Assembly: GCF_024713975.1 (NCBI RefSeq)
Contig: NC_091093.1
Location: forward strand, 25,052,501-25,116,500
Length of the DNA stretch: 64,000 bases
DNA from: Paralichthys olivaceus
Lineage: Eukaryota; Chordata; Actinopteri; Pleuronectiformes; Paralichthyidae
Reading direction: 5' to 3'
Shown here piece by piece: positions 61,386 through 64,000 of the stretch. The notes under the pieces were generated by a model that was given only the letters and a program-made list of their open reading frames with translations, was not told where the DNA came from and did no database searches. Position 1 is the stretch's first letter; every line of letters begins with the position of its first letter. A program made the position numbers and the translations under genes.

Positions 61386-64000
61386 AAAAGCATCGTTTGC
61401 AACCCTCCAGTTTCTCATGTGATTTCTGGACGAGTCTCATTTCAAAATATTGTTTAAATGTCTGAACAGAATAAAAGTCAGCATGACAGGTCTTAAACAC
61501 CAAAATATCTGGTCAAATTAATGTTGTTTACATTTTCAGGAATGCATATATGTTAGGTAAATAAGAAAGCAACAAAGTCACCTGACAAGAGTTCAAGCCA
61601 GAGGTCAAAGAAAGTGAATATTAGACTCGTCATATCATCTCAGTAATGTGGTCGTACTTCTTTACAGGTTGTGTTGCTCTACTCCCCAAATGAAACAGAT
61701 TTAATATGTAGATAATAGTATGCTCATTCAAAATGTGTTTGCGCATTCTACTTATTCCCAGTCTCGCCGTTCTTGTGTCACACTGTGAGGGATTGTTCAG
61801 GGATTGTGCATTGTGTAGCCAGTCCACAGTCTGTCACATATTTCTTTATCAGTGCGTCTACACTTGAGTTTCACATTCACATAATTCTCCCAAATTAAGT
61901 TTTTGGAAATAATTTATTCACTGTTGAACAAATGAATCTATTCCACCAATAAGCGTGTGTGTAATTATGGTGTGAGGAGTGAAGGCCATGTAGTTGAATC
62001 ATGTGAGGCTCAATGAGAGACTTGTCAACTTGACCCCTGTTACTGGCTGAGCGAGGGGAGGAAGTGTCGAGGAAAAGGGCCTGTCCAGGAATGTGTTGGG
62101 AGGGGAGACTTGTTAACTACTGAGCTCGGCTTCTCTGTGTCTGCTTTTGTCTTCCTATTCAGATTCAAATCATATTTCTCTTCAGTCACTTGTTCAAAAC
62201 TAAAGGCCAGTTATTCTTAAAGACACACTATTCCATATTTCTCCACAAAGCTGTACATTGTCTTCCTCAAACCTCAACGTTTCGCTCTGTGACAGAGTCA
62301 CGATACCTGTAGTTGTGTCTCTGGGGAATCTGTAAGTATGAACATGACTTTGTAATTTGTGTTAAATACTACAAAAATGTAACCACATGTATGTGGGCTG
62401 CACCACGTGAACCGTGATTGAACCGCTGTGTTTGCTGCACGGAAAGACAACGAATGTTCTCCTTATCAAACAACACTCGATAGATTATCTCGTCCTAATC
62501 TAGCAAAGCTATTTCCAGTGCACACTTTTACTTTGATGTTATTCTTTTCACCGCTCGCCATCACAAATTAAGTACTGCAAGAATGATTGCATCAGGCAGA
62601 GACGGAAAGCTCAGCAATCGATCAAACAATCTGCGTAAACACTGTTGCTACAACAGTGAGGATGAGAGATAGAGTCTATAAATCGTACTGTAGCCGCTGT
62701 GACACCTTAATGTCCTGTGAAAGTATAATTTAGGCTTCAGTCCAAACCTCATCCTGCATAGTTGGTTAAGTTGAGTTAAAAACAGTTGAAAATGTTGCCC
62801 TGAAACTAAATCTACAGTAAGGAATTCAAAATGAGGATCAGGGAGTTTAAAGTTCGAGACCACCCACGGTAACACAATCCCAATCAGCCTGCTTCAATCA
62901 TTCTGCGCACTCTGATTTATCCAAATTGATTGAATTATTATTTAATTTATTCAACTATATAGAAAAAAATCTAGAAGTTCCGCCAATAAAATGTAATATC
63001 AAAATCGGGGTCCAACCAAAATACGCAAAGACGTTCCCATCACACTGGAATCATATCACAACCCCAAGTAATATGAAAAAACACAGAAGTGACCTGTAGC
63101 TTCAGCGCAGTGAGCATGGAGGTCGGACAGGATCGTCTGTTTTACCGTTAACAAAGTGTGTTGTCGATGCACAGTAGCAGAGGCCTCGTCCCTGAAGTTG
63201 GAGTCAGGGGGAAATCATCTGGTGGATTGTTTATTCCCTGAAGCTGCCGGCCGGCCTACTGACTGACTTGACCATCGGTGGTACCGTTGGTGACGTGAAT
63301 ATATTGTATATAGGAACGCTGTTGTTATTGAAGTGACACAGACTCTTTCTGTTTACTTTCCTGGGTTGTTGGTTTATAAAGATCCACGGTATCATAACTG
63401 ATTATTTTTGTTGTATCTGTGTTTCATTGTTTGAACTGGATTGAAGGCAACAAGCCCTGTGTTGGGCTTGTGGGGGAGACTGAAACAGACTTTGTAAATA
63501 TACGGATTGAACCCTGGACACTGAGACACAAAAACACACCTTCACCTCTTTCCTATTCTTTGGTTATTTTCCTACGTAGTTTTATGTGTAGTCAAGTCCA
63601 ACATTTTCTTTAGTGTTCTTCTCTTTACTGTTCCAGAAATCTTCCCCCTGCTTTTTCATACGCAGCCCCCTAAATAAAAAGCGAGGTCCAAGCCGAACTG
63701 TGGATCGTGATTGTGTGATTGCTGTGAGACGTGACAGCAGAGTCGTGCAGGATGCAATGATGTATGCAAAACCTGAGGCATTCCTTGGCTTGAGTCGTCT
63801 GGCTCTTTGAAGTCGCAGCAGAAATGCAGGAAACTGGTTACTTTCTCTCTTCCTCTTGGAGCGGCTTTCTAAGCTGCCTCCAAACTTGTCTCCCTAGGAA
63901 TTTTACAAGGGCACACTGTAACTTTCCTGTGGCTTGGTTTGCCCTGCAGGTTCAAGGAATGTGGTCGGCTGATTGTATGAATTAATGGAGATTTGTGTTA

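Larger units (their letters stand above)
52579..64000 (+). other. smad6: smad6 intron 3 (at least 11.4 kb, continues past window)
   Basis: The donor CTACACAG|GTGAGT closes exon 3 and no MH2-coding exon (expected SHWCxVAYWE-like start) follows. Contents are TG/CA microsatellites (52711, 54282, 55010, 55401), MITE A copy 5 at 61025 and a possible SINE A-box at 56081. No other gene is recognised. Long mammalian-type SMAD6 introns hold enhancers. Here the segments about 57000-57200, 62030-62110 and 63770-64000 are GC-balanced and repeat-free, but I cannot assign function. Confidence 0.6.

Noticed and set aside
52579-64000. Search for the smad6 MH2 exon
   Set aside because: No long frame with the expected YWE, GRLY, DLPQG or CPCWLE motifs occurs on the plus strand, so the exon is placed beyond the window.

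Overview
This window is vertebrate nuclear DNA and almost certainly comes from a ray-finned (teleost) fish. The genes are split by short GT-AG introns, dinucleotide microsatellites are abundant, small inverted-repeat transposons are scattered throughout, and every recognisable protein is a vertebrate orthologue. There is no bacterial, phage or plasmid content, no CRISPR array and no operon structure.

Layout from left to right: (1) 1596-1671, minus: a signal-peptide exon, probably exon 1 of mfge8, whose remaining exons lie left of the window. (2) about 4090-18660, plus: a complete abhd2 gene (serine hydrolase, 9 coding exons, 431 residues) with three 5' leader exons and a long 3' UTR. (3) about 19366-23700, minus: a complete rlbp1 gene (CRALBP, 312 residues). 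(4) 27610-31095, minus: a complete slc39a1/ZIP1 zinc transporter (302 residues). (5) about 32250-36978, plus: a complete tmem208 gene (173 residues) with a 37-unit minisatellite in intron 1. (6) 36979-48250: a roughly 11-kb stretch without a gene, with microsatellites and MITE copies. (7) 49594 to the right edge, plus: the 5' part of smad6 (exons 1-3: linker, MH1 domain, PPxY motif). Its MH2 exon lies beyond 64000.

The genes are not a pathway cluster. The order mfge8(-) abhd2(+) rlbp1(-) matches the human 15q26 neighbourhood. slc39a1 and tmem208 sit head to head about 1.2 kb apart, and smad6 follows in a large gene-poor territory, as expected for a developmentally regulated BMP-feedback gene.

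The most interesting signals are non-coding. (TG)n tracts run right up to the 3' splice site in two unrelated genes (rlbp1 and tmem208). A composite GCCGCC-N5-GTCTAGAC Smad-type site lies upstream of smad6, with a second BMP-element-like site in its intron 1. Paired GGATTA (CRX/OTX type) sites lie at the rlbp1 promoter. A five-copy MITE family carries YY1-like motifs, two MITEs are nested in an abhd2 intron, and the tmem208 minisatellite has an ordered variant structure. I did not find a novel multigene system. All exon coordinates were derived by hand from splice signals plus reading-frame and family agreement.
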